From Solirubrobacter sp963848475 (GTDB taxonomy: Bacteria > Actinomycetota > Thermoleophilia > Solirubrobacterales > Solirubrobacteraceae), in the NCBI GenBank assembly GCA_963848475.1, contig CAWKDW010000003.1, forward strand, positions 248,001-312,000: a stretch of DNA of 64,000 nt. Direction: 5' to 3'. A program made the position numbers and the translations under genes. Each line of letters starts with the position of its first letter. Position 1 is the stretch's first letter. The notes under the pieces are model-generated. The model was not told where the DNA came from. It saw nothing but the letters and a program-made list of their open reading frames with translations, and ran no database searches. Positions 39,769-47,534 of this stretch are shown here, in pieces.

Positions 39769-40811
39769 GCGCAGCCGCTCCCGGCGGCGCGATCGATCTG
39801 CAGGTGCCCGACCCCGACGTCGGCCGTCACGAGCAGCCGCGGCCGGCCGGCGATCTCGGGCGCGCGCTGGTCGAGATCGAGGTTGACGCCCTCATCCGTG
39901 CGCTCCGGGGTGTCGGCCGCGCCGACACCGATCTGCCCGACGGTCGAGACGCAGGCGCCGGCCGGGACACGCAGGCGCGCCTCGCCCATGCCGACGCTCA
40001 CGCGCACCTCGGTCTGCCCCGCCGGCAGCGAGAGCCGGCGCAGGTCGAGATCCATGTGTCCGACGCCGAGCCGGTACTCAGGGCGCAACTGCGCGACGGA
40101 GGTCGGGCTGTACGAGCGTTCGCCGACGCCGCCCTGCAGGTCGATGTCGGCGGCGGAGACCACGGCGAGCGGCAGGATCAGCACGATCACCGGGACGATG
40201 AGCCATCGCGGGCCGCCGAGCAGTCCGGCCGCAATCAGGCCGAAGCCGGCGAGGACCGCGATCGCGGCGACCGCCGTGCCGCCACCGATCGCGGCGACGA
40301 AGCCGACGCCCGTCGCGGCGCCCAGTGCCGCCGCCAGCGCGAGCAGGGCGAGCGTCGCGCGGGCGATCGCGCGCGCCGGGTCGTCGCGGTTCTCGCCCGT
40401 GAAGCTGCGGTAGAGCACGAGGCCGACGACCGTCACGGCGGCGACGCCGAAGAGGCCCGGGCCGAGGAAGAAGGCGGGGCCCGAGAGCGTCGTGACCGCG
40501 ACGATCGCGAGCACCACGGTCAGCGCGATCGTCGTCGGCCGCGAGCGGCCCTCGACCCACGCCGGCTCGCCATCGTCCTTGGGCAGGAACGCGACGAGCG
40601 CGAGGTACGCGATCAGGCCGATCCCGCTGACCAGCGTGGCCGCGCCGAACCCGACGCGGAAGATGACCGGGTCGATCCCGAAGTAGCGGCCGAGGCCGCC
40701 CGCCACGCCGGCGATGTGCTTGTCCGTGGTCGAGCGCGTCAGTCGCCGCTGGGCGTCGGGGCCTGGCAGCGGGTCACTCGGGACCATCCGCGGTTCATCT
40801 GGGGAGGACAT
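39765..40811 (-). CDS. PspC-domain protein with LiaF-like C-terminus
   Basis: The 348-residue product has a PspC domain (LTRSTTDKHIAGVAGGLGRY, FRVGFGAATLVSGIGLIAYL), then five or six hydrophobic helices between residues ~90 and 225. A soluble C-terminal beta domain (YRLGVGHMDLDLRRLSLPAG, VGMGEARLRVPAGACVSTVG, LLVTADVGVGHLQIDRA) with the repeated G-x-G-x-hydrophobic pattern of LiaF/DUF2154 completes it. LiaF-type proteins inhibit their partner kinase. It is the first gene of the cassette; a palindrome lies 40-70 bp before the start. Confidence 0.9.
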   Translation of the reverse strand: MSSPDEPRMVPSDPLPGPDAQRRLTRSTTDKHIAGVAGGLGRYFGIDPVIFRVGFGAATLVSGIGLIAYLALVAFLPKDDGEPAWVEGRSRPTTIALTVVLAIVAVTTLSGPAFFLGPGLFGVAAVTVVGLVLYRSFTGENRDDPARAIARATLALLALAAALGAATGVGFVAAIGGGTAVAAIAVLAGFGLIAAGLLGGPRWLIVPVIVLILPLAVVSAADIDLQGGVGERSYSPTSVAQLRPEYRLGVGHMDLDLRRLSLPAGQTEVRVSVGMGEARLRVPAGACVSTVGQIGVGAADTPERTDEGVNLDLDQRAPEIAGRPRLLVTADVGVGHLQIDRAAGSGCA

Positions 40812-40850
40812 GGCCCACAGGCTGCCGACACACGCTCGATCCGACCATTG

Positions 40851-40880
40851 GGGATCACCCTAGGTGACCCCAGGGATGAC
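40851..40880. promoter_or_regulatory. Palindromic operator before the PspC cassette
   Basis: GGGATCACC-CTA-GGTGACCCC (40851-40871) is a near-perfect dyad (8 of 9 pairs). It overlaps GTGACCC-CAG-GGATGAC (40864-40880), close in form to GTCATCC-TCAG-GGATGAC before the other NarL-type system at 19909. It lies 40 bp upstream of the PspC start on the minus strand, a fitting place for activation or autoregulation by the cassette's own response regulator. Confidence 0.5.
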
Positions 40881-40881
40881 C

Positions 40882-42098
40882 CTACGAGAGGTGCACGACT
40901 TTCGTGCGCGTGACGGCGTCCAGGAGCTCCGGCTCGGCGGCCGCGCGGGCACCGCGCAGCACCGCGTTGACGCTGACCGTGCGCGCGGGAACCCCGGTCC
41001 AGGCGCGGCGGGCGTTGGCGTGCGACCGCGTCAAGACGCTCGCCAGCCCGACCCGCTCGACCTCGAGCGCTTCGGCGAACGAGTTCACGGCGCTGATCGT
41101 GACGACCGGGCCGCGCGTCTCGCCGCAGTTCACGAGCGCCTCCGGCGACGCTCCGGCGAGGACCGTCGGCGCGTAGAAGAAGCCCGCGCGCGACAGCGGC
41201 TTGCCGCCGGTCAACAGCTCGGCTCCCGTGCCGACGGCGTCCTCGACCTGCCGATGGACCCAGACGCGGTGGGCGGCATCGATCAGCGGACCGAGCTCGG
41301 TGCGCGGCGGCGCTGCCCGGACCGACCGTGAGCCGCCGCGCACGCTCCGCGAGGGCATCGAGGAGCGGGTCCGCGATCGCCTCGTGCGCACGCACGCGCT
41401 CGACCGACCCGCACGACTGCCCGGCGCCGGCGAACGCGCTGGCGGCGATCTGCTCGGCGGCCCACTCCGGGTCCACGCCGACGTCGACGATCACCACGTG
41501 GCTGCCCGCGGCCTCCTCGCCCGGCCGGATCACGAGGTCCACGCCCGCGTGCGCGGCGAGTGGCCGCGCCGCGCGCTCGTCGCCGTGCAACAGCGACAGC
41601 ATCGGGCCGAGGTCGAGCAGCTCGACCAGTCGCGTGGCGGCGAGCGGGGCCTTCTCGGAGGGCTTGAGCACGACGGTGTTGCCGGCCACCAGCGCCGCGG
41701 CGAGCACGCCGCAGCTCGCGGCCAGCGGGTCGCACCACGGCATCAGGATCGCGATCACGCCGCGCGGCTCGCGGAGCACGATGTCCCCGCGCGGCGCCCG
41801 GCCGCGCTCGAGCGGGCCGATCTCGGCGAAGGCCTCGAAGGCGGCGATGCCGGCCTCCACGCCGCCCAGCGAGTCGGCCAGCGGCGTGCCAACTTCGAGC
41901 GTCTGCAGCGCCGCCAGCTCGCGTGCGTGTTCGCGCAACCGGCGTGCGGCGGTCTTCAGCAGGAGCCCTCGAGCAGCGGGGGCGGTGGCCGCCCACGGTC
42001 GCTGCGCGGCGCGCGCGGTGACCACCGTGCGATGGGCCTCAGGCGCGCCCCCGGCGGGGATCGTGCCGATCTCATCGCCGGTGGCGGGATCGATGCAC
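40882..42098 (-). CDS. Aldehyde dehydrogenase family protein, divergent (frameshifted)
   Basis: The ALDH fold is clear from NPATG-like DPATGDEIGTIPAGG, PRGVIAILMPWCDP, AGNTVVLKPSEKAPL, the nucleophile loop FAGAGQSCGSVERV, and GPLIDAAHRVWVHRQVEDAV. However, the segment between HAGVDLV and VIVDVGVDP is about 20 residues shorter than in normal ALDHs. It lacks both the FTGS coenzyme motif and the LELGG stretch with the general-base Glu, so activity is doubtful. An indel near 41310 shifts the frame. The start is not resolved: no in-frame codon fits close to the first conserved residues, so the upper coordinate is approximate. Confidence 0.75.
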
Positions 42099-42265
42099 CG
42101 CGAGTTCGGGAACCCGGCTGGAGACGCGGAGGGCGAGCACTCTGTCCGGATGCGTACCCACCCAGAGGTGCTCGAACACTTGTGGAGTCGCGTTTTGAAC
42201 GACCAGTTCCCCGCTTCAGTTGCGTTGCTGATGTGACGAAGACTCCGAGCAGGAGACCACGTGTC

Positions 42266-42544
42266 ATGACCAACGAACGCACACAGGCCTACGGGCGGGT
42301 TGTACAGACACTCAGCGAGCTGGGGCCGACAAAGCTCCTGCCCGCCGAGCAGGCTCGCATTCGCGACGCCGCAGACTGCCTCATCTTCGCCGCCGGCCTC
42401 GACGAGGCCGGCGACGTATTGCGTGACGTGAGCGAACTCGCCGAGCACCTGCTGTCCAGCGGTCGCTGGCTCCAGCTGCGAGTCGACACGCTGGTCGCGG
42501 ACCTGCTGGCCTGCGGGCCGAGCAACGTCCCCGCCATCGCTTGA
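42266..42544 (+). CDS. Hypothetical protein, 92 aa
   Basis: ATG 42266 is preceded by GCAGGAGACC. The all-helical, acidic, soluble product includes YGRVVQTLSELGPTKLLPAE, ARIRDAADCLIFAAGLDEA, LAEHLLSSGRW and LVADLLACGPSNV. I do not recognise the family. It is transcribed on its own: a 10-bp perfect terminator stem follows the stop by 4 bp. The clean ribosome site and terminator argue strongly that it is real. Confidence 0.75.
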   Translation: MTNERTQAYGRVVQTLSELGPTKLLPAEQARIRDAADCLIFAAGLDEAGDVLRDVSELAEHLLSSGRWLQLRVDTLVADLLACGPSNVPAIA

Positions 42545-42547
42545 GGA

Positions 42548-42571
42548 GGGGGCGGCCTCCGGGCCGCCCCC
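42548..42571 (+). terminator. Intrinsic terminator, 10-bp perfect stem
   Basis: GGGGGCGGCC (42548-42557) pairs with its exact complement at 42562-42571 around a 4-base loop, directly after the stop codon of the 92-aa gene. Confidence 0.75.
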
Positions 42572-42604
42572 AACTCGTTTTCCGCGCTGCGGCCATACAC
42601 AGGT

Positions 42605-43937
42605 ATGCGCCGCACGCTCGTGCCGCTGCTGCTGGTCGTGCTCGCCGGATGCGGGTCGACGGCCACGCCGCCCGCGACGGCACCCGCCGTCCCGCGTCTG
42701 CAGGACGCCAAGGCGTGCCCGGACATCCCGGACGCGACCTGCGCGACGCTGCGGGTGCCGCTCGATCGCGGTGGCACCCGCAACGACTCGCTGACGCTGC
42801 GTGTGGCGATCGCCGGGCGCAAAGACGCTCCCGTGCTCGTCTTCCTCAGCGGTGGCCCGGGTGAGCCGGGACTGCCGTTCTTCGAGCGCGCGCGCCGGTG
42901 GCTCGGGCCGGCGGCCGAGTCGGTACGGCTCGTGGCGATCGACCAGCGCGGGACCGGCGCCGGCGCGCTCGACTGCCCGGCACTGCAGAAGGAGATGGGC
43001 GCGTCGGACCTGACGCCGCCGTCGCGCGCCGCCGTCGAGTCCTGCGCGGACGAGCTCGGCGACGAGCGCCGACACTTCACCAGCTCCGACACCGTCGAGG
43101 ACCTCGAAGCGCTGCGGATCGCGCTGCACGCCGACAAGCTGGCACTCGACGGCGTCTCCTACGGGACCTACGTCGCGCAGCGCTACGCGCTCGCGCACCC
43201 GGACCACGTCAGCCGGCTCGTGCTCGACTCGGTCGTCCCGGCCGACGGCGTCAGCCTGCTCTCGGACGTCTCGATCAAGGCGACCGAGCGAGTGCTCGGC
43301 AAGGACGCGAGCGAGGACCTCGCGACGGTCGTCCGCAACCAGCACAACGGCCCGCAGCTGCTCGACATGCTCACCTCGCTGTCGGTCGGCGCGCCGCGCG
43401 ACGACGGCTACATCGATGCGCTCGACCAGGCGAGCAGGGGCGACGATGCCGCGCTCGACCGCTGGCTGAAGGGCGTCGCGAAGGCCGTCCACCGCTGGAC
43501 CGCGGAGGAGCTCAGCCAAGGCCTGCACGCGAGCACCCTGTGCGCGGACTCGCCCGCGCCGTGGGGGGATGCCTCGGCTCCGCTGGACGGTCGCACGCAG
43601 GCGCTCGACGCGGCGGCCGCGAAGCTCGGCGAGGCCGACCTCTACCCGTACGACCGCGCGACCGCGACCGGCAACGGCTTCGCGCTCCAGTGCCTCTATT
43701 GGCCGCCGGTCGGAGTCCCCGAGCCCGCCGACGGAGCAGGACCTGCCCGCCGTGCCCGTCCTGCTGCTCGGCGGCGACCGCGACCTCTCGACCCCGCTGG
43801 AGTGGACGCGACAGGCGGCCGAGCGCGCACCGAGGGGCCGGCTGATCGTCGTCAAGGGCGCCGGTCACGGCGTCCAGGGTCAGGGCGACCCGGCAGCGCT
43901 CGCCGCGGTCCAGCGCTTCGTCGCCGCGCTTCGCTGA
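42605..43937 (+). CDS. Alpha/beta hydrolase lipoprotein, TAP-like (frameshifted)
   Basis: A lipoprotein signal (MRRTLVPLLLVVLAGC) is followed by an alpha/beta hydrolase of the tripeptidyl-aminopeptidase type: FLSGGPGEPGLPFFERARRW, IDQRGTGAGALDCP, the nucleophile in DGVSYGTYVAQRYA, SVVPADGVSLL, and a TAP-like C-terminus with the acid in LLLGGDRDLSTPLEW and the His in VVKGAGHGVQ. An indel near 43715 splits it just before that C-terminal part. It acts outside the membrane on peptides or esters. Full length after correction (~443 residues). Confidence 0.87.
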
Positions 43938-43955
43938 CCCTCCTAGGATCGCTGT

Positions 43956-44477
43956 GTGACCGCGATCGACGCCGCCATCCGCTCCCGCCGCACGCACAAG
44001 GCGTTCGGTCCCGACCCCGTCGCCGACGACGTGCTGCTGGAGCTCTTCGAGCTCGCCCGCTGGGCGCCCAATCACCACCTCACCGATCCGTGGCGCTTCC
44101 GCGTGCTCGGCCCGACGGCGCGCGCCGCGCTCAAGCAGGCCGCCGAGGAGGCCAAGCCGGGCTCGGGCGCCAAGCTCGATCGCGCGCCGACGCTGATCGT
44201 CGTCAGCGCCCGCCAGAACGGTGACGCCGAGCAGGATCACGAGGACGTCCTGGCCACCGCGGTCGCGGCGTACATCGTCCTGCTCGGCGCGCACGCGCGC
44301 GGCCTCGCGGGCTACTGGCGCACGCTGCCGGTCATCGCCACGCCCGCGGGCCGCGCGGCCACGCAGTTGCCCGGGGACGAGCTGCCGATCGGCCTGCTGC
44401 ATCTGGGCGACCCGCGCCAACAGCAGCGCGTCCCCGAGCGCGCGCCGGTCGAGGAGATCGCGATCTTCCTGGACTGA
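43956..44477 (+). CDS. Nitroreductase family protein
   Basis: This small 173-residue FMN-dependent nitroreductase starts at GTG 43956 (MTAIDAAIRSRRTHKAFGPD). The FMN-binding SRRTH region, LARWAPNHHLTDPWRFRVLG and the later ARGLAGYWRTL, PIGLLHLGDPRQ motif fit the YdjA-like subgroup, which is shorter than NfsB. It reduces nitro compounds or quinone-like substrates using NAD(P)H. It follows the TAP-type hydrolase by 18 bp and precedes ku by 18 bp, all on one strand. Confidence 0.88.
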   Translation: MTAIDAAIRSRRTHKAFGPDPVADDVLLELFELARWAPNHHLTDPWRFRVLGPTARAALKQAAEEAKPGSGAKLDRAPTLIVVSARQNGDAEQDHEDVLATAVAAYIVLLGAHARGLAGYWRTLPVIATPAGRAATQLPGDELPIGLLHLGDPRQQQRVPERAPVEEIAIFLD

Positions 44478-44495
44478 ACCGGGTAGCCACTACGC

Positions 44496-45263
44496 ATGGC
44501 GCCCCGCTCGATCTGGAACGGCACGATCACGTTCGGCCTAGTCAACGTGCCGGTCAAGGTCTACTCCGCGACCGAGTCCAAGAGCATCCACTTCCACCAG
44601 GTGCATCTGGCCGACGGCGCGCGGATCGAGCATCGCCGCGTCTGCCCGAAGGAGGACAAGGAGGTCCCCAACGACGAGATCGTCAAGGGCTACGAGCTGT
44701 CCAAGGGCGGCTTCGTCGAGCTGACCAAGGAGGAGATCGCGGCCGCCGCCGGCGCGCGCTCGAAGCTGATCGACGTCGAGCACTTCGTCGCGGGCGAGGA
44801 GATCGACCCGGCGTTCTACGACAAGACGTACTACCTCGGCTCGGGTGACGACGGCGAAGCGGCCTACCGGCTGCTGTACAGGGCGCTCGAGCAGTCGGGG
44901 AAGGTCGCGATCGCGCGCTGGGTCTTCCACGACCGTGAGCGCCTGGTCGCGGTCCGCCCGCTCGACGGCAAGATCCTCGGGCTGCACACGATGAACTTCC
45001 ACGACGAGCTCGTCGCGGTCGCCGACCTCGACCTGCCGAGCCCGCAGCGCAATCCGTCCGACCGCGAGATCGCGATGGCCGGCAAGCTCGTGAAGTCCCT
45101 GGCCGCGAAGTTCGAGCCCGAGGACTACGAGGACGCCTACCGCGCGGCGGTGCTCGCGGTCATCGAGCGCAAGGCGAAGGGCGAGGAGATCGTCAGCGAG
45201 CCGGAGGAGACGCGCCAGCAGGACGCCGACGACCTGATGGCCGCGCTGGAGGCGAGCTTCTAG
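44496..45263 (+). CDS. ku: Ku protein, NHEJ (copy 1)
   Basis: Prokaryotic Ku (255 residues) starts MAPRSIWNGTITFGLVNVPV, with HQVHLADGARIEHRRVCPKE, YELSKGGFVELTKEE and the core YLGSGDDGEAAYRLLYRALE. The C-terminal extension has LAAKFEPEDYEDAYRAAVLA and DLMAALEASF. It forms a homodimer or heterodimer ring on DNA ends and recruits ligase D, which is not encoded in this window. Its stop codon TAG is made partly by the first base of the inserted MITE-like element. Intact. Confidence 0.95.
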   Translation: MAPRSIWNGTITFGLVNVPVKVYSATESKSIHFHQVHLADGARIEHRRVCPKEDKEVPNDEIVKGYELSKGGFVELTKEEIAAAAGARSKLIDVEHFVAGEEIDPAFYDKTYYLGSGDDGEAAYRLLYRALEQSGKVAIARWVFHDRERLVAVRPLDGKILGLHTMNFHDELVAVADLDLPSPQRNPSDREIAMAGKLVKSLAAKFEPEDYEDAYRAAVLAVIERKAKGEEIVSEPEETRQQDADDLMAALEASF

Positions 45264-45424
45264 TGTCGCGCGCCGGAAGTTCGTTCACGCATAGCAGGGC
45301 CCGATCGTCGTGGCTGGGTCCGCCGGTGATCCGGTGCATACCGGGTGTACGTGCGGGATCGCCGGCGGCCGCCAGGCGCGGCGAGACGCCCGGTAGGCGT
45401 CAACGAAATTCGGACGCGGGACAC
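45263..45424. mobile_element. MITE-like element, 162 bp, TA target duplication
   Basis: The element has imperfect 28-bp terminal inverted repeats (23 of 28 positions match; outer ends GTGTCGCGCG and CGCGGGACAC). It is flanked by TA at 45261-45262 and 45425-45426, the target duplication of IS630/Tc1-mariner elements. It has no transposase frame; its interior holds a further inverted repeat (CCGCCGGTGATCC with GGATCGCCGGCGG, 12 of 13 pairs). It sits exactly between the two ku genes: removing it and one TA leaves TTC-TAG-ATG, so ku copy 2 would start directly after the stop of copy 1. It is probably a non-autonomous derivative mobilised by an IS630-type transposase elsewhere. Confidence 0.75.
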
Positions 45425-45427
45425 TAG

Positions 45428-46201
45428 ATGCCGCGGCCGCTGTGGACGGGCTCGCTGAACTTCGGCCTCGTCAACGTGCCGGTCCGCCTGACCAGCGCGG
45501 TGCGCGACCTCGACCTGCACTTCCGCCAGCTGCACGCCTCCGATCACGTGGCCGTCGAGACCCGCCGCGTCTGCTCGGAGGACGAGCAGGAGATCGCCTA
45601 CGAGGACATCGGCAACGCCTACGAGCTCGACGGCGAGCAGGTCGTCATCACCGATGCGGAGCTGAGCGCCGCCGACCCGAAGAAGACGAGGACGATCGAG
45701 ATCGAGGCGTTCGTGGCGCTCGACGAGATCGACCCGATCTACTTCGACCACCCGTACTACCTGGTCCCGGCCGGCGAGACCGACGGCACCGTGCGCGCCT
45801 ACCGGCTGCTGGCGGAGGTGATGGCCAAGACCGATCGCGCCGCCCTCGGGCGCTTCGTGCTGCGGACCAAGGAGTACCTCGTCGCGATCCGCGCTCGTGA
45901 GCAGGCGCTGACGCTCTCGACGCTGCGCTTCCACGACGAGGTCCGCTCCACCGAGGGCATCGACGGCGTCAGCGGGCGCACAAAGAAGGCCGAGGTCGAG
46001 CGGGCGGTCGCGATGATCGAGGCGCTGTCGGCCCGTGGGAGCCGGAGCGCTACGAGGACGAGTACCGCAAGCGGCTGCAGGCGATCGTGCGCAAGAAGCG
46101 CAAGGGCGGCGAGATCACGGTCCCCGAGCCCGACCCCCAGCGGCCTCACCCGTGCCGGATCTGATGGCCGCGCTCGAGGAGACGCTGGCGCTACACGCCT
46201 A
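45428..46201 (+). CDS. ku: Ku protein, NHEJ (copy 2, frameshifted)
   Basis: This second Ku starts MPRPLWTGSLNFGLVNVPVR, with DLHFRQLHASDHVAVETRRV, ALDEIDPIYFDHPYYLVPAG and LVAIRAREQALTLSTLRFHD. Indels near 46034 and 46137 interrupt the C-terminus, which corrected reads WEPERYEDEYRKRLQ ... VPDLMAALEETLALHA. It differs enough from copy 1 to be an old paralogue, so a Ku heterodimer is possible. Its natural leader has been replaced by the right end of the MITE-like element, whose terminal GGGACACTAG now precedes the ATG. Confidence 0.9.
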
Positions 46202-47530
46202 GGAGCGGGCGACCGGGGTGAGCCGCAGCGGCTTCTTCGGCTGCAGTCCGATCCCGAGCGTCATCGCCGGCTCTTTGTCGCTGTCGGCCTGCAGGCGCCA
46301 GCGCTGGCTGACGGTGACGGCCACGAGCGTTCCGAGGAGCAACGCCTGCGGCGAGCCATGGCAGGCGTGCGGACCGGCCGAGAACGGGAAATAGGCCATC
46401 CCCTCGGGACGTGTTGCTCCCTCGGCCCAGCGCTCCGGATCGAAGCGCAGCGGGTCGTCCCAGAGCCGCGGATCGCGGTGGGTCACGAACTGGCTCATGA
46501 CGAGGTAGTCGCCCGCCGGGACCAGGTGCCCGTCGAGGTCGAGGTCCTGTAGCGCCTCGCGGAAGATCCCGAACGACGGTGGGTAGAGCCGCATCGTCTC
46601 CAACAGGACCCGATGGACGTACGGAAGCCGCTTGACGTCCTCGACCGTCGCCGCGGCGCCGGAGAGGACGGTGTCGATCTCCTCCAGCCATTGCTGCTCG
46701 ACCTGCGGGTTGCTGGCGAGCGCCCAGAAGATCCACGTCAGGAAGTCGTGGATCGGGTCCGGGAACTGGAGCTTGATCGTCGCCCGGATCTGCTGGTCGG
46801 TGGTCACGCCGTCCTCGGCCGCCTGGCGCACGAGGCGCGAGAGCTGGTCCACCGCCGCCGGGTCCGGCGACTCGCGCCGCTGCTTGACCAGCGCGTCGAC
46901 GCGCGCGTCCAGCAGTGCACTCGCCTTGCGGGCGCCGCTGCCCGGGGGCAGCTTCCACATCAGGGTCCCGCCCGGCTGGATCAGCTTCGGCTGCCAGACG
47001 TCGCCGGTCTCGAGCGCGCTCAGGACCGCCTCGTCGGCCTGCTCGCCCGTCAGCTGTTCCCAATCGGTCGCGAAGTGCAGCCGGCGGAAGGCGTGCCAGA
47101 TGTCGACAGGCTCTCCCGCCGTCCACCCGGCGCTCATCTCGTCCGCGCGCCGGCGCGCGATCGGCGGCGTCTGCGGGTCGTTCCAGATCGGCCGCCCGAG
47201 CGTGTCGGCCTGGCGCGTGTACTCAGGGCCTGACGTCTTGACGAAGATGCCCTCGCCGCCGTACCAGTTCGAGACGCGCGGGAAGCGGCCGCGCCCGAGC
47301 GTGGGCGGATCGTCGAGTTCGATCGCGCGTTTGATCAGCGCCGGGTCGGTGACGAGCCGCAGGACTAGGTTGCCGACGCGGGTCGGGACGATCCCGAGCT
47401 CCTTCGTCTGCGCGAGCTTGGTCATGTACGCCAGCGGATCAGGTCCGAACTTGAGCAGGTTCAGAATGCTGTTGCCGCGCGGCTTCTCGGCGACCGGGGC
47501 GTCCGGTGCGGTGGTCTGCGTGTCGGTCAT
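46199..47530 (-). CDS. Cytochrome P450 with unusual I helix
   Basis: In this 443-residue protein the heme-Cys loop is FSAGPHACHG and the ExxR motif is LLETMRLYPP, with the PERF-like region DPLRFDPERWAEG; all are in order. The I helix reads LQFPDPIHDFLTWIFW instead of the usual A-G-x-D/E-T-T, so the acid-alcohol pair that splits oxygen is absent. Such P450s often work as peroxygenases, isomerases or redox-silent binders. It ends 3 bp into the convergent ku copy 2. It starts 4 bp after the amidase gene ends, so the two form one transcript. Confidence 0.88.
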   Translation of the reverse strand: MTDTQTTAPDAPVAEKPRGNSILNLLKFGPDPLAYMTKLAQTKELGIVPTRVGNLVLRLVTDPALIKRAIELDDPPTLGRGRFPRVSNWYGGEGIFVKTSGPEYTRQADTLGRPIWNDPQTPPIARRRADEMSAGWTAGEPVDIWHAFRRLHFATDWEQLTGEQADEAVLSALETGDVWQPKLIQPGGTLMWKLPPGSGARKASALLDARVDALVKQRRESPDPAAVDQLSRLVRQAAEDGVTTDQQIRATIKLQFPDPIHDFLTWIFWALASNPQVEQQWLEEIDTVLSGAAATVEDVKRLPYVHRVLLETMRLYPPSFGIFREALQDLDLDGHLVPAGDYLVMSQFVTHRDPRLWDDPLRFDPERWAEGATRPEGMAYFPFSAGPHACHGSPQALLLGTLVAVTVSQRWRLQADSDKEPAMTLGIGLQPKKPLRLTPVARS

Positions 47531-47534
47531 AAAG

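Noticed and set aside
45264..45427. Structured small RNA or riboswitch between the ku genes
   Set aside because: The pairing is explained by terminal inverted repeats with TA duplications, which fits a transposable element better; an RNA role is still possible but not needed.
44496..46201. Two ku genes as part of a phage or plasmid defence island
   Set aside because: Neighbours are ordinary metabolic genes, and multiple Ku copies are common in soil actinobacteria; no restriction, toxin-antitoxin or integrase genes are nearby.
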